A stretch of 64,000 nucleotides of DNA from Oscillospiraceae bacterium (GTDB taxonomy: Bacteria; Bacillota; Clostridia; Oscillospirales; Oscillospiraceae), in the NCBI GenBank assembly GCA_910575505.1, contig CAJTFK010000012.1, forward strand, positions 50,333 to 114,332, given 5' to 3'. The position numbers and the translations under genes are program-made. The notes beneath the pieces were generated by a model. The model made no database searches. It saw only the letters and a list, made by a program, of their open reading frames with translations, and was not told where the DNA came from. Below, piece after piece: positions 54,501-61,407 of the stretch; the stretch's first letter is position 1; each line of letters starts with the position of its first letter.

Positions 54501-56245
54501 GCTACAACATCAACGGCAGCAACTATGTCAAGCTCCGGGACCTGGCCCTGATGCTGAATGATACGGACGCGCAGTTTGTGGTCCGCTACAACGGAAAGAA
54601 GCAGCAGATTTCCCTCACCACCGGAAAGCCGTACACACCCGTAGGCGGAGAGCTGAGCGCCGGAGAAAACCGGGCGGCAAGCTGCGTACGAAGCACCCTG
54701 AGCGTCACAGTAAACGGCAGGACGGTCAATCTCAAGGGCTACAACATCGGACGGAACAACTTCTACCGGCTCCGGGACCTGAATGAGCTGCTGGGCTTTC
54801 AGGTGGAGTATGTCGCTGCCACCAACACGGCGTCGGTCACCTCCCCGCTGACCCCGGAGGCCCAGGAAAAGGGGCATGCCTATGACCTCTTCTTCCTGCC
54901 GGAAATCGACGGCGAATCCCAGCCCTATGTGGGCGATACCATGCCGTTCTATGACAATGGCGTATACTACATCTATTATCTGAAGGACGGCGGCGACGCC
55001 TACAACCATTCCGTCTATGTGGCCACAACGAAGGATTTCGTCCACTATACGGAGCTGGATGACCCGGTGCTGTCCGCCTCCCGGGAGGATGTGCAGGACA
55101 ACTGGATCGGCACAGGCTCGGTGGTCAAGGTGGAGGATACCTATTACTTCTTCTACACAGGCTTTAACGGCTCCGGTTCCCAGGAGTACCGCGAAAAAAT
55201 CATGGTGGCAAAGGGCAGCAGTCCCACATCCTTTGAAAAGGTCAGCGGATGGGAGATCACGCCGCCCGCTGAACTGGAACAGAAGAATGACTTCCGGGAC
55301 CCCCAGGCGTATTACGACCCGGCCGGCAAGACCATTTCCCTGACGGTGACGGCTTCCCAGGACGGCAAGGCCCGCATCCTGAAATTGACGCTGAGCAAGG
55401 ATTTAAAGAATGTGAAGTACGACGGGATCATTTTCACCGATCCCACCGGCGAATTCTGGAACCTGGAGTGCAGCGATACCTTCCGGATAGGGAACAAATG
55501 GTATCTGACCTACTCCGGACAGGACGACACGCTCTGGTATGCGTCGGCGGACTCCCGTTTCGGCCCCTACTCGAATCCCGCCCGTCTGGAAGGCAAGCTG
55601 TTCTACGCCGCCAAGCACGTTGAGAATGAACAGAACGCCTATATGGTGGGCTGGGCAAGGCGGGCAAATTCGGCCTCGTCTACCCAGGAGGTTTCCGGCT
55701 GGGCGGGAAATATCGCCGTCCAGAAGCTGGAGCAAAGGGAAGACGGAAGCCTTGCGCTTGTCCCGGTGGACAGCATTCTGTCCGCCTTCGACACGCCCAG
55801 ACCGCTGAATACCTCGGAGGCGTCTTTGACAGCAAATTCCGGTTACAGCTACAAGGAGGCGTTTACCAGTGCCGAGAGCTTCCTGCTGAAAGGCGAGTTC
55901 ACTTACTCGGGAACCGGCTCCTTCGGCCTTGCCTTTGATTTCAACGGAAAAGAGGAACAGTACAAGCTCATTTCCATTGACCCGAAATCGAACAGGCTGC
56001 GTCTTTCCTTCAATGAAGGCGCAACGACGATCACCGAGACGCAGGCGGCGCTTCAGCCCAATCAAAAGCATTCCTTCACCTACATCCAGGACGGTTCCGT
56101 CGGCATCTTCTATGTGGACGATCAGGCTGCTCTGACGGTCCGTTTGTACGGCGTTACGGACAAGCCAATCTATTTGTTTGCGGAGAACAACAGCGTTACA
56201 TTTACAGCTTTGCAGCAGTACACGCAATCTTCCCAGAGAGATTGA
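48551..56245 (+). CDS. Giant secreted multimodular GH32 protein with about twelve tandem beta-sandwich modules
   Basis: 2564 residues from the ATG at 48551 (after GGAGGAAAGAGC); an earlier in-frame start at 48356 lies inside the fructokinase gene. A signal peptide (about 1-30) is followed by tandem modules of about 140-180 residues with the recurring pattern W(K)xKLFxxTG...GKxYxVSFDxxA...FEVCYNK...LxLQLxLGK...VTVSNIxVEE, as in CBM4/9-like jelly rolls. I count about twelve (starting near 30, 197, 354, 533, 716, 858, 1086, 1222, 1378, 1515, 1675, 1836). A basic, low-complexity linker interrupts at about 1011-1085. A copper-amine-oxidase-N-like domain (about 1965-2100; VNGKTV...YVKLRDLALML) precedes a GH32 domain (about 2108-2564; YVGDTMPF, FRDPQAYY, NLECSDTF) closely related to 43771-45330. 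No sortase motif or SLH domain is seen. Likely degrades fructan outside the cell. Confidence 0.9.
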   Translation: MKKQKRLMAGVLLLTMLLSLMGGGLPRAAAVQPSVTVTTDRELAYDPLAPAARIAYEQHEEGYTVSLDRAEDSVTMNITAVPGGENSRAAEKAQLYIHTGVQLKAGTAYQISFSLFAENAQPEYAVCFDGGSAKAVYGMLEGRSIKAGGADQVKYQITPQAESGELVLRLLLGKTSETGNTLRFSGLAVGEAPKNVVGRDAVLVEDLDYSAPGFIRYWTHTDRAAEVVCDGKSATLTVTNSPLKDAEVWKIKLFVATGLKPAPGKTYHFTATVDSTAKQGFELCYNEGETEKGYGAEYSQRLTGQSQTLDYLVRIPKDKENPGELIFQFSLGKLKTGDKVTLSDIRLEEAFPSYSDVLSDDFSFNDDNTSIGVIEPATRIKNAVNANPVVNWSGESSVTKNGDCAGDLTVTGGRATLEINGGQNLWDARFNIDTAANLKANTSYRVSFAVQAERDYAEYEVLYGTALNGVDNNQTYGSLKGLSLTAGETETIEYIITPETAGGLLISLQAGKTDGRYNAVTVSGFKIEEVAAGQPAGDNLASVRYPAEVDPSEVIDGVSYEAANSGGNASTAGIDGSAFKLDVTAIDSEPAPWKSKLYLKTGITPEKGKTYEVSFDIKGTDAQSDWEINYGKSADNKDYGAAYSGNLPAVSTGTAQTVTQTIPAADSNGELWIILCLGKSVNTYWVSNVKVTEKGGTEIPPDPPGPPEGSPGSFSVRADGAFGGSITGDGSSAVMICTGGDAGEDNAWKRGMFTGDICNLSAGNSYQVSFDIEATADTPFEVCYNKDSDWDAGEKGFGWQGGLTAASTSSSVTQTVTAGTGGKLRLRIDLGRAAEGTQVTVSNIQVRKIEQAPAGGSLASSVNYSGFTARDNKGTITASGNSATITCAAQESDPASWQRGMFTGEICNLSAGNSYQVSFDITATAETHFDVCYNKDSDWGDGEGAFGHEYNLAAASESSTVKHTITPDADGKLLMRIDLGLAAENTQVTVSSIQVHKLEGTPAGDDLASVDYPDSGSGSQSESRIRKAGSYDRRMTGKENSAGERTVSLMRPDFSGSPAQLRKASRYTHTMTAGRNFASARAAINPGAFRVRAVDAYSGTITGDGTSATITCTGGDSGEMWKRGLFIDDICRLSTGTSYLVTFDITADAETPFEVCYNKDEDWGAGEKGFGAEYGLTANSGKSTVAHTVTPAADGSLRLRIDLGRAADNTGVTISNIQVRAIGYTTISAETIDCFGSVSAEGIEGYVTDLTKNSDSAVLKVTKPADDATGWKAKLFIRTGVAYNPNKAYRVQFDITAENAVKEFCVISQGVPDSEDIRGTWALTLGEGETKTVTTRPVPAGMGTGELVLQLELGNFEGTENTFTVSNVRVEEVELEISCEYDAELDFRGSTPSVLIRDTPPAAMMEFWKVKLFINTGVYAEKGETYRVSFDTWAFKDMDFEINYNRIPDEGDEEESGYGSVYGLHAARNQETTVEHIFTASRDGVLRLQLMLGKAPDPNTVSVRNLRVERVTYTYARKSALPVEVEYKNPGAVSYWVHEDYSTAFAGTDSSITANITSAPAKGAEPWKIKLFLDTGKTLQAGKYYKVSANVSAKTAQDYEICYNNGGVEMGYDSLSGLRAEAGKTGTAEKIIAVPKDQTGLNHLTLQFNLGRTTAANAVTVSGIKVEEVSLSYTDMMPENFAYTEGGALSVWTNPDYSAALEGGDGKATLRITNVPAVGAEVWKTKLFIDTGAILSAGRTYLIRADLLAAKTQNYEVCFNNEETEKGFDALYNQTITAGQKTTVEKQITVPASMTDAGRLILQLSVGGAVTNDITVSGVSVQELNFGTGGGQPPADAVLNLRGASGTLDSASRKLTCQMPENTSGDRAVLMEGADLRAGDLYTVSFTAQASKNLSGTLSLRQAGGNSPVLSEPFQLITKERVYSFTTKDRLTEGGAYDLLWQFENGGADVEISNVTVTSPPETLEIVHGKQAIAVNGKTVTADSYNINGSNYVKLRDLALMLNDTDAQFVVRYNGKKQQISLTTGKPYTPVGGELSAGENRAASCVRSTLSVTVNGRTVNLKGYNIGRNNFYRLRDLNELLGFQVEYVAATNTASVTSPLTPEAQEKGHAYDLFFLPEIDGESQPYVGDTMPFYDNGVYYIYYLKDGGDAYNHSVYVATTKDFVHYTELDDPVLSASREDVQDNWIGTGSVVKVEDTYYFFYTGFNGSGSQEYREKIMVAKGSSPTSFEKVSGWEITPPAELEQKNDFRDPQAYYDPAGKTISLTVTASQDGKARILKLTLSKDLKNVKYDGIIFTDPTGEFWNLECSDTFRIGNKWYLTYSGQDDTLWYASADSRFGPYSNPARLEGKLFYAAKHVENEQNAYMVGWARRANSASSTQEVSGWAGNIAVQKLEQREDGSLALVPVDSILSAFDTPRPLNTSEASLTANSGYSYKEAFTSAESFLLKGEFTYSGTGSFGLAFDFNGKEEQYKLISIDPKSNRLRLSFNEGATTITETQAALQPNQKHSFTYIQDGSVGIFYVDDQAALTVRLYGVTDKPIYLFAENNSVTFTALQQYTQSSQRD

Positions 56246-56334
56246 GCGCCTCCTTACATTTTCCGCATTTCACTTTTGTGCGCATAAGGTCACTGTAAAC
56301 AGACCCTGAAATTTGACCGACGCGTTCATGTGAC

Positions 56335-56375
56335 GGAGGTATGGATTCCCGCTCCGGCGTGGAGTCCATACCTCC
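56335..56375 (+). terminator. Terminator of the fructan locus
   Basis: GGAGGTATGGA (56335-56345) pairs with TCCATACCTCC (56365-56375) around a 19-base loop; CTTTTGTG follows. It lies 90 bases after the giant gene. Confidence 0.75.
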
Positions 56376-56657
56376 CATGCTTTTGTGTCGTATATAGAGA
56401 CCCTTCTGTTCAACAGAATCAGATTTCATCATAGCCAAAACAGATGCCGTTTTATGAACAGCGGGAAAAAGGGTTTGAACTTTCGATCAGTCGCGGGGGA
56501 TGTCTGAACCTGACGTCCTGCGTATTTTATAAGGCAAAGACTTTTATGTGCGTCCTCTCCTTTGGAAGCGCTGCCAGAACATTATTTCAAACAAATGGTC
56601 AGAAAGAAATTCCGCCGCAAAAGGAGGAGCTCCGTGGAGCGAAAGCAGATATGCGAA

Positions 56658-57240
56658 TCAAGGGTTGAACAGCAGAGAAGAAAGAGCGGCAGCAATACGG
56701 CCAAAGGCATGAAGAAGGAGGTCTGGCAGAGAGCGGACCATGCAAGCATATTGGTAGTTGGTCAGGCGATTGAGCCAGTTGAAAAAGCACTCAACAGTCT
56801 GGCGGACAGAACGGATAAAGGCAGAAAATACATTACCTGAAATCAGGATATCGCCTTTGAGTTTCTTTCCGGGGGTAAGCGGTACCAAGGTCAAGGTTTT
56901 TTCAGTGATTCTGTCCAGCCAGCGCCCTTCCCTTGCCCGGAACGTGGGTCTTTTGCCGGAATAATGGGGCAGGAATCCACGATATACTCAATTTCTTCCG
57001 GTAAATCTGCCCCATATCGCATTCAGCCAGATCTCCGCCAGAGCTTGAAATGCTGGCGCTAATCGGTTCAATCGGTCTGAAAGCGCCTGGCAGCCGGGCA
57101 GTTTTGGAAACTGCTCCGGCACATGATTTTTTGTACTTGTATATCGTCGTCTGCTCGAATATCCGCTGACGCCCCACAGATATACCGTTATGCACGCTTC
57201 ATCACTGATTTGGGGATAGGAATTATTGCTTTGACGCTGC
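56658..57240 (-). pseudogene. DDE transposase remnant (IS982/IS4-like), frameshifted and internally deleted
   Basis: Three minus-strand frames carry successive parts of one transposase: PQISDEACITVYLWGVSG and FPKLPGCQALSDRLNRLAPAF (N-terminal region, about 57240-56990), then EEIEYIVDSCPIIPAKDPRSG (first catalytic Asp region, about 56995-56925), then LTPGKKLKGDILISG and SVRQTVECFFNWLNRLTNYQ (C-terminal region, 56894-56660). The middle, with the second catalytic Asp, is missing. The region 56376-56657 holds no supported gene. Confidence 0.68.
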
Positions 57241-57805
57241 ATGCCTACTCTTTTGCGCTATTTTTCTGCCCTTTTATAACTCTTGATTCGTATGCGATAA
57301 ACGGTTTATGTCATACAGCTCCATCTGAATGGCCTCTCTTTGCTGCCCGCACCGTTCTGGCACACCGTGCCCTTTATTGAAGGGAGTTTTTTCATCCTCA
57401 CTGCCTGCGGCTTTTTTGAACCACTGGCCTTGCCAGTGGTTTTCTTTATGCAAAAACCGCCGTGCCCCGGAGGGCGCGGCGGTTTTGGGAGAGACTGCCG
57501 TCCGGACGGCGGCTCACGGCTTCAGCAACCCTCGGTCCGGAGCTCATCGGCAATGTTGTACCGGGTGCGGATCAGGATGCCGGTGTACAGCAGGTCCCGA
57601 TCCAGGGAGGGCGCAGGGCCGAGAATACCTGGCTGTCTGAAAACAAATATGGCTGCTGTGGGTATGCTCTTATGAGCGTGGGCAGCTTGGCTGGAACGCA
57701 GTATCTTTAGTGCTCCAAACAGGCAGACAGCAAACGCTGCGAAACGTTGCAGACAGCAGCGTTTGAGCAATTTATCTGTGGGGGGATGGTAAAAAAGTCT
57801 TTGAA
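57241..57805. other. Intergenic stretch with two terminator-like hairpins
   Basis: No credible gene. Two hairpins lie in tandem: AACCACTGGC/GCCAGTGGTT (57419-57441) followed by TTTCTTT, and AAAACCGCCG/CGGCGGTTTT (57453-57486) ending in four T. Both look like rho-independent terminators, possibly left from deleted genes. Confidence 0.55.
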
Positions 57806-57995
57806 ATTCAAACCCTGACTGTAAAAGCAACAACAGTCCATCCCAAGCTGACCGCCTTGATTGTGGAGCAGGCCCAGGTAGAGGACGAGATCAAAATGCT
57901 GTTGAATACCTAACCGGGGCTAACGTGGCGTTGCTGTCCTTTTCCAACGGGAAAACTGAGGAACCGGACGCCAGCCGTCAGCGGCTGATAAAGGA
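57806..57995 (+). pseudogene. Large serine recombinase, C-terminal fragment
   Basis: The plus strand reads TVHPKLTALIVEQAQVEDEI and KMLLNT, then after a one-base shift TGANVALLSFSNGKTEEPDASRQRLIKEVS. This matches the coiled-coil region of large serine recombinases (PKLTALxxELAQVExEIxKLLDTLTGANxxLLSYANxKIEELDAxRQ). Only this segment survives. No gene is supported between 57996 and the tRNA. Confidence 0.65.
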
Positions 57996-58227
57996 GGTTT
58001 CCGCTTTGCGGAGACAGCCCAGACCACCAGCTAAACAGTCCAGAGTACCTGAATTCGGCAGCTGCCGGATATCCTTTGTTTTAAAAACGCTGTGCTTGAG
58101 CCATCAGACTGCGTTTTTTGGGCAATTTTCGGGCAAGGCATATGCCTTTGCTGTGAGATGAGACTATGGAGTATTCAATCACATTACCAGGCCATTCGAA
58201 AAATTTTTAAAAAATTGAAAAAAGGGC

Positions 58228-58256
58228 TTGCATTATCAAGAAAAGTATGGTAATAT
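58228..58256 (+). promoter_or_regulatory. Promoter of tRNA-Pro(GGG)
   Basis: TTGCAT (58228-58233) and TAATAT (58251-58256) with a 17-base spacer, 31 bases before the tRNA. Confidence 0.75.
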
Positions 58257-58287
58257 ACACAAGCTGACATGAGTGAGCACGATGTAT

Positions 58288-58363
<76 letters not shown>

Positions 58364-58396
58364 AGTTTCGTTGACAAACGAGATGCAAGCAAAAAT

Positions 58397-58420
58397 CCCG
58401 CACTTCGGTGCGGGGTTTTT
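58397..58420 (+). terminator. tRNA-Pro(GGG) terminator
   Basis: CCCGCAC (58397-58403), TTCG tetraloop, GTGCGGG (58408-58414), then a run of five T. Confidence 0.92.
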
Positions 58421-58579
58421 GCACATAAAGAGTGTGTTCTGCTCAAAAACAAGAATAATCGGGTGTGATTGGAAGAATTTGGATGCGTAAAATAAAAATA
58501 ACGCACCAGAGATGCAAAAACAGCGGTTTTGGCAACCTGCACGACTCGAACTTTCCATGTTTCTCTAAAAAAGAAAAAC

Positions 58580-58620
58580 AAACCTCCCCCGGAGCTGCCA
58601 AGCCGCTCCGAGGGAGGTTT
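58580..58620 (+). terminator. Second terminator-like hairpin in left arm
   Basis: AAACCTCCCCCGGAGC (58580-58595) pairs with 58605-58620 with one mismatch around a 9-base loop and ends in T-rich sequence. The mirror copy is at 60133-60173. Confidence 0.75.
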
Positions 58621-58757
58621 TCCGTTTCAGGACGGCCCTTCCTGCCATTGCTGCTTATGCTTCGTCTGTTCAGCGTTCTTCGGCGGTGTTGGTAATAGCT
58701 TTATCAATGCTTTCCGGCTATACTGTCGTTACAACAAACGGGAAGGAGAACGGCAGC

Positions 58758-59180
58758 ATGGAACAGAAAAAGAACCTCTGCGCTCAGATCCCCCTCAGCC
58801 TCCACACGCAGGTCAGCGAGGCCAGAGAGGCGGCGGGCCAGACCACCAGCGAGTACATCACGAACCTGCTGATCGAATACTACAATTTAAAGAAAGACGG
58901 AGGTACGACGACTATGAGCGGCAATACGAGAACGATGGCCTTCCAGATCCCCGAGGAGCTCTTCCAGCGGATCAAGGCCCACCTGGAGCGGGAGACTCAG
59001 CGGACCGGAAGGAAGTACACTCAGCGGGAGTTCGTGCTGGGGCTCATCGAGGAGGCGCTGAACGAGGCCGAGCGGCAGGCCGCCGAGGAGGCCGGGCAGA
59101 CCGCCGCCCCCGGGACCAGCGTCAGCCCCTGTGAGCCCTCCGAGCCCAAGGAGGAGGCCCTGTCCCCGGAGAAGCCCTAA
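58758..59180 (+). CDS. Small protein with two ribbon-helix-helix-like domains (cassette copy A)
   Basis: 140 residues, ATG at 58758 after GGAAGGAGAACGGC. Two similar halves are visible. NLCAQIPLSLHTQVSEAREA then TTSEYITNLLIEYYNLKK (about 6-48) and TMAFQIPEELFQRIKAHLER then YTQREFVLGLIEEALNEAE (about 58-105) each show a short strand followed by two helices, as in Arc/MobC-type DNA-binding domains. A Pro/Glu-rich tail follows. Its paralogue, copy B, is convergent at 59557-59994. Function unknown; a DNA-binding regulator is the best guess. Confidence 0.82.
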   Translation: MEQKKNLCAQIPLSLHTQVSEAREAAGQTTSEYITNLLIEYYNLKKDGGTTTMSGNTRTMAFQIPEELFQRIKAHLERETQRTGRKYTQREFVLGLIEEALNEAERQAAEEAGQTAAPGTSVSPCEPSEPKEEALSPEKP

Positions 59181-59556
59181 CGCGTCACAGCGGACCCACA
59201 CGGGCCGTGTGAACCCCCGGTGATCCAACTCTCCCCACAAAATCTGCGATTTTGCGGGGGCCCCAAAAACCGCCGTGGCGGACAAGCCTGTTTCGCGTAT
59301 CTCAGCCAAATTTCAGTGTTTAATCCTGCCCTGCTGAAAATAAAAACGCCCCCGTCATCCCTTTTGCGTTCAGGATGTTGGGGCGTTGTGCTGGGCCACA
59401 CAGAGCTGCTGCGACCTGTTAAGCCTTCTTCGGGGGCAGGGGTTCCGCCTCGGAGAAGGCAGCCCTACGAGGGCTGACGCTGGCTTTCTGTTGGTTACCG
59501 TTGTATTGCGGCCTTGAAGGAAGGTACCGTGCCCCGCAGGGCGGCGATGTGGCAGT
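59181..59556. other. Centre of the inverted duplication, with relic of a third gene end
   Basis: No intact gene. On the minus strand 59422-59463 reads AFSEAEPLPPKKA and stop, resembling the tail of copies A and B (EAEDLPPEKP), so it may be the remnant of a third copy. An imperfect hairpin (AACGCCCC ... GGGGCGTT, about 59346-59386) could terminate both convergent genes. Confidence 0.5.
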
Positions 59557-59994
59557 TCAGGGCTTCTCGGGGGGCAGGTCCTCCGCCTCGGGATCATCCT
59601 CCTCGGTGGGGGCCCCGGTGGGGCTGGCGCTGGCCATGGAGGCGTTGACCCTCTCGGCTTCCTCAGCGGCAGCCTCCTCAGCTTCGATCAGCGCTTCCTC
59701 AATCAGGCTCAGCACGAACTCCCGCTGAGTGTACTTCCTTCCGGTCCGCTGGGTTTCCCGCTCCAGGTGGGTCTTGATCCGCTGGAAGAGCTCCTCGGGG
59801 ATCTGGAAGGCCATCGTTCGAGTATTGTTGTTTGCCATGGTGACATTACCTCCGTTTTCTTTCATTGTAAAATATTCGGTAAGCAGGTTGGTGATGTACT
59901 GCGCAGTGGTCAGGCCCGCCGCTTCTTTGGCCTCAGAAATCTTCTGATGCAAGTCGAGGCTGATTTGCGCACATAAGTTCTTGGTAGTTGCCAT
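59557..59994 (-). CDS. Small protein with two ribbon-helix-helix-like domains (cassette copy B)
   Basis: 145 residues, ATG at 59994 after GGGAAAGGAGAACGGC, the same leader as copy A. NLCAQISLDLHQKISEAKEA and TTAQYITNLLTEYFTMKE form the first domain; TMAFQIPEELFQRIKTHLER and YTQREFVLSLIEEALIEAE form the second, almost identical to copy A. The first domain and the acidic tail have diverged more, suggesting the second domain is under stronger constraint or was converted. Convergent with copy A and followed upstream by tRNA-Pro(UGG). Confidence 0.82.
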   Translation of the reverse strand: MATTKNLCAQISLDLHQKISEAKEAAGLTTAQYITNLLTEYFTMKENGGNVTMANNNTRTMAFQIPEELFQRIKTHLERETQRTGRKYTQREFVLSLIEEALIEAEEAAAEEAERVNASMASASPTGAPTEEDDPEAEDLPPEKP

Positions 59995-60132
59995 GCTGCC
60001 GTTCTCCTTTCCCGTTTGTTGTAACGACAGTATAGTCGGAAAGCATTGATAAAGCTATTACCAACACCGCCGAAGAACGCTGAACAGACGAAGCATAAGC
60101 AGCAATGGCAGGAAGGGCCGTCCTGAAACGGA

Positions 60133-60173
60133 AAACCTCCCTCGGAGCGACTTGGCAGCTCCGGGGGAGGTTT
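60133..60173 (-). terminator. Terminator-like hairpin in right arm
   Basis: AAACCTCCCTCGGAGC (60133-60148) pairs with 60158-60173, mirror of 58580-58620. Confidence 0.72.
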
Positions 60174-60337
60174 GTTTTTCATTTTTAGAGAAACGTGGAA
60201 AGTTCGAGTCGTGCAGGTTGCCAAAACCGCTGTTTTTGCATTTCTGGTGCGTTATTTTTATTTTACGCATTCAAATTCTTCCAATCGTGCCTGATTATCT
60301 TGTTTTGGAGCAGAACACGCTTTTTATGTGCAAAAAT

Positions 60338-60355
60338 CCCGCACCGAAGTGCGGG
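60338..60355 (-). terminator. tRNA-Pro(UGG) terminator
   Basis: CCCGCAC (60338-60344) and GTGCGGG (60349-60355) around CGAA, followed on the minus strand by five T. Confidence 0.92.
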
Positions 60356-60388
60356 ATTTTTGTTTGCATCTCGTTTGTCAACGAAACT

Positions 60389-60464
60389 TGGTCCGAGTAG
60401 TGCGACTCGAACGCACGATCTCCACATCCCAAATGTGGCGCGGTACCAACTCCGCTATACCCGG
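60389..60464 (-). tRNA. tRNA-Pro (anticodon UGG), CCA encoded
   Basis: 76 bases on the minus strand: acceptor CCGGGTA/TACTCGG, D-stem GCGG/CCGC, anticodon stem CCACA/TGTGG with loop TTTGGGA (anticodon TGG), T-stem GTGCG/CGCAC with loop TTCGAGT, A, CCA. Confidence 0.95.
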
Positions 60465-60913
60465 ATGTTTGTTTTCTGCGCAATAATATGGCAACAAGAG
60501 AAAAACAAGTTTTCCTGCCTGTAGACCCAATTGCAGTTAAATCAGCTGTTGACCAACATCCGCAGGCAAAAAAATCCATCGCCCAAACAGTAGCAGTCTG
60601 TGGTTCTTTCCGTTGTCATGGGAGGTACACCTCCCAAATCGGGCGCACTGTCAGCAGTACGGCTTCCAGGCATTTCATATACTGATAAAACAGTACCTCA
60701 ACCATTAGTATCTTTAACTTTGTTGACCATACCAATACGGTATGGAAAATTGTATAAATTGTATGGACCCGAATTTCCTTACATTATAACATACTGAATG
60801 AGAAAAAGCAAGGGTTTTCCTGTATGGAGCCACTGTGTGTGAGTTTATACTTATAAGCGAACACCCGGAGCGGGTGAAATCTACAAAACCGAAACGGTAA
60901 AGGAGAAGAAATT
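60465..60913. promoter_or_regulatory. Upstream region of the ssDNA element, with palindrome
   Basis: No convincing gene; a short open frame at 60488-60685 has no ribosome site. A perfect inverted repeat CCATACC-AATAC-GGTATGG lies at 60727-60745 inside an AT-rich tract, overlapping a TTGACC -35-like box. A small CACCCG/CGGGTG hairpin is at 60862-60876, just before the ribosome site of the ssDNA-binding gene. These are candidates for the control region or left border of the element. Confidence 0.45.
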
Positions 60914-61156
60914 ATGAAAATCAAAGTCGTTGGCAAGACTCACCTCCAGGGCACCAGCAAGAAAACCGGCAACCCCTATGATTTTATCCAGGTCCATTAT
61001 CTGGGCCGTGCGCCCGGTGTCGTCGGCGAGGCCGCCCTCACCCTGAACCTGGACCCCGGCAATTACCCTTACGATAAAATCAGCGTTCCCGGCGAGTACA
61101 TCGTGGATTTCAACGGGCGCGGTTTCGTGGTGGACTTCGCTCCGGCCAGCAAGTGA
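60914..61156 (+). CDS. Filamentous-phage gpV-like ssDNA-binding protein
   Basis: 80 residues, ATG at 60914 after AAAGGAGAAG. IKVVGKTHLQGTSKKTGNPYDF followed by a segment ending GVVGEAALTLNLDPGNYPYD and ISVPGEYIVDFNGRGFVV match the layout of inovirus helix-destabilising proteins (short beta-barrel, GTSxKTGxPY hairpin, PY..G.Y, final strands). Such proteins coat single-stranded viral DNA and switch replication from double to single strands. It is the first gene of a set that continues with a CRESS-type rep and coat-like genes. Assignment rests on pattern, not on a search. Confidence 0.72.
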   Translation: MKIKVVGKTHLQGTSKKTGNPYDFIQVHYLGRAPGVVGEAALTLNLDPGNYPYDKISVPGEYIVDFNGRGFVVDFAPASK

Positions 61157-61160
61157 GCCC

Positions 61161-61364
61161 ATGAAAAAGGGGCTGTCTCACCTGGAAACCGAATACCCCT
61201 GCTCTGATTACGGGCCCGGCCGGTGCCATACTTGCCGGACTCGCTATTGGTGTATGCTCTACCGCACAAATCCGCCTCCTGTCAATAAGGAGGAACCCCG
61301 CCGGGCGCAAGCCCGGCGGGGTGCGGGGGCTGGTATTACCCCCCGCAACTTCTGTAACATGTAA
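61161..61364 (+). CDS. Small Cys-rich protein overlapping the replication origin
   Basis: The ATG at 61161 is four bases after the preceding stop. The first 35 residues contain PCSDYGPGRCHTCRTRYWCMLY, a compact Cys cluster that could bind zinc. The remaining 30 codons run through two perfect hairpins and the iterons (61296-61375 region), so the coding end is probably constrained mainly as DNA. It may be a genuine small protein with an origin-overlapping tail; I am moderately unsure. Confidence 0.5.
   Translation: MKKGLSHLETEYPCSDYGPGRCHTCRTRYWCMLYRTNPPPVNKEEPRRAQARRGAGAGITPRNFCNM
61296..61321. repeat. GC-rich hairpin adjoining the origin stem-loop
   Basis: CCCCGCCGGGC (61296-61306), GCAA tetraloop, GCCCGGCGGGG (61311-61321): a perfect 11-bp stem that ends exactly where the origin stem-loop begins. 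Confidence 0.85.
61322..61347. other. Predicted rolling-circle origin stem-loop with CRESS-type nonanucleotide
   Basis: TGCGGGGG (61322-61329) pairs perfectly with CCCCCGCA (61340-61347). The 10-base loop CTGGTATTAC contains TGGTATTAC, which fits the circovirus/geminivirus nonanucleotide (TAGTATTAC, TAATATTAC) at eight or seven of nine positions, including the TATTAC core where Rep nicks between T and A. It lies 60 bases before the rep ATG, the place expected for such an origin. The nick site would be between 61337 and 61338. Confidence 0.8.
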
Positions 61365-61375
61365 CATTGTAACGC
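61354..61375. repeat. Tandem iterons GTAACAT / GTAACAT / GTAACGC
   Basis: Three direct repeats at 61354-61360, 61361-61367 and 61369-61375 begin six bases after the origin stem. In CRESS viruses short tandem iterons beside the stem-loop are where Rep binds, so these are candidate Rep-recognition sites. Confidence 0.65.
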
Positions 61376-61407
61376 ATGTGAAATCTCACAGCAAAGGCGG
61401 TATCACC

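Larger units (their letters stand above)
58364..58757. repeat. Left arm of the tRNA-Pro inverted duplication (394 bp)
   Basis: The spacer between tRNA-Pro(GGG) and the small gene at 58758. Read against the reverse complement of 59995-60388 it is near-identical by eye along its full length, and both arms are exactly 394 bp. It contains two terminator hairpins and the promoter region of the small gene. Confidence 0.88.
59995..60388. repeat. Right arm of the tRNA-Pro inverted duplication (394 bp)
   Basis: Mirror of 58364-58757: the spacer between tRNA-Pro(UGG) and copy B on the minus strand, near-identical and equal in length. Confidence 0.88.

Noticed and set aside
57329..57710. Overlapping open frames of about 80-110 codons after the transposase relic
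   Set aside because: Three frames are open at once across terminator hairpins, which is a sign of non-coding GC-rich sequence.
60488..60685. 65-codon plus-strand frame between tRNA-Pro(UGG) and the ssDNA-binding gene
   Set aside because: No ribosome site, no recognisable features, and it begins only 23 bases upstream of the tRNA 5' end, inside its likely promoter.
61354..61375. CRISPR-like or simple tandem repeat
   Set aside because: Only three 7-base units without spacers, placed next to a replication stem-loop; iterons fit better. No CRISPR array or cas gene was seen anywhere in the window.
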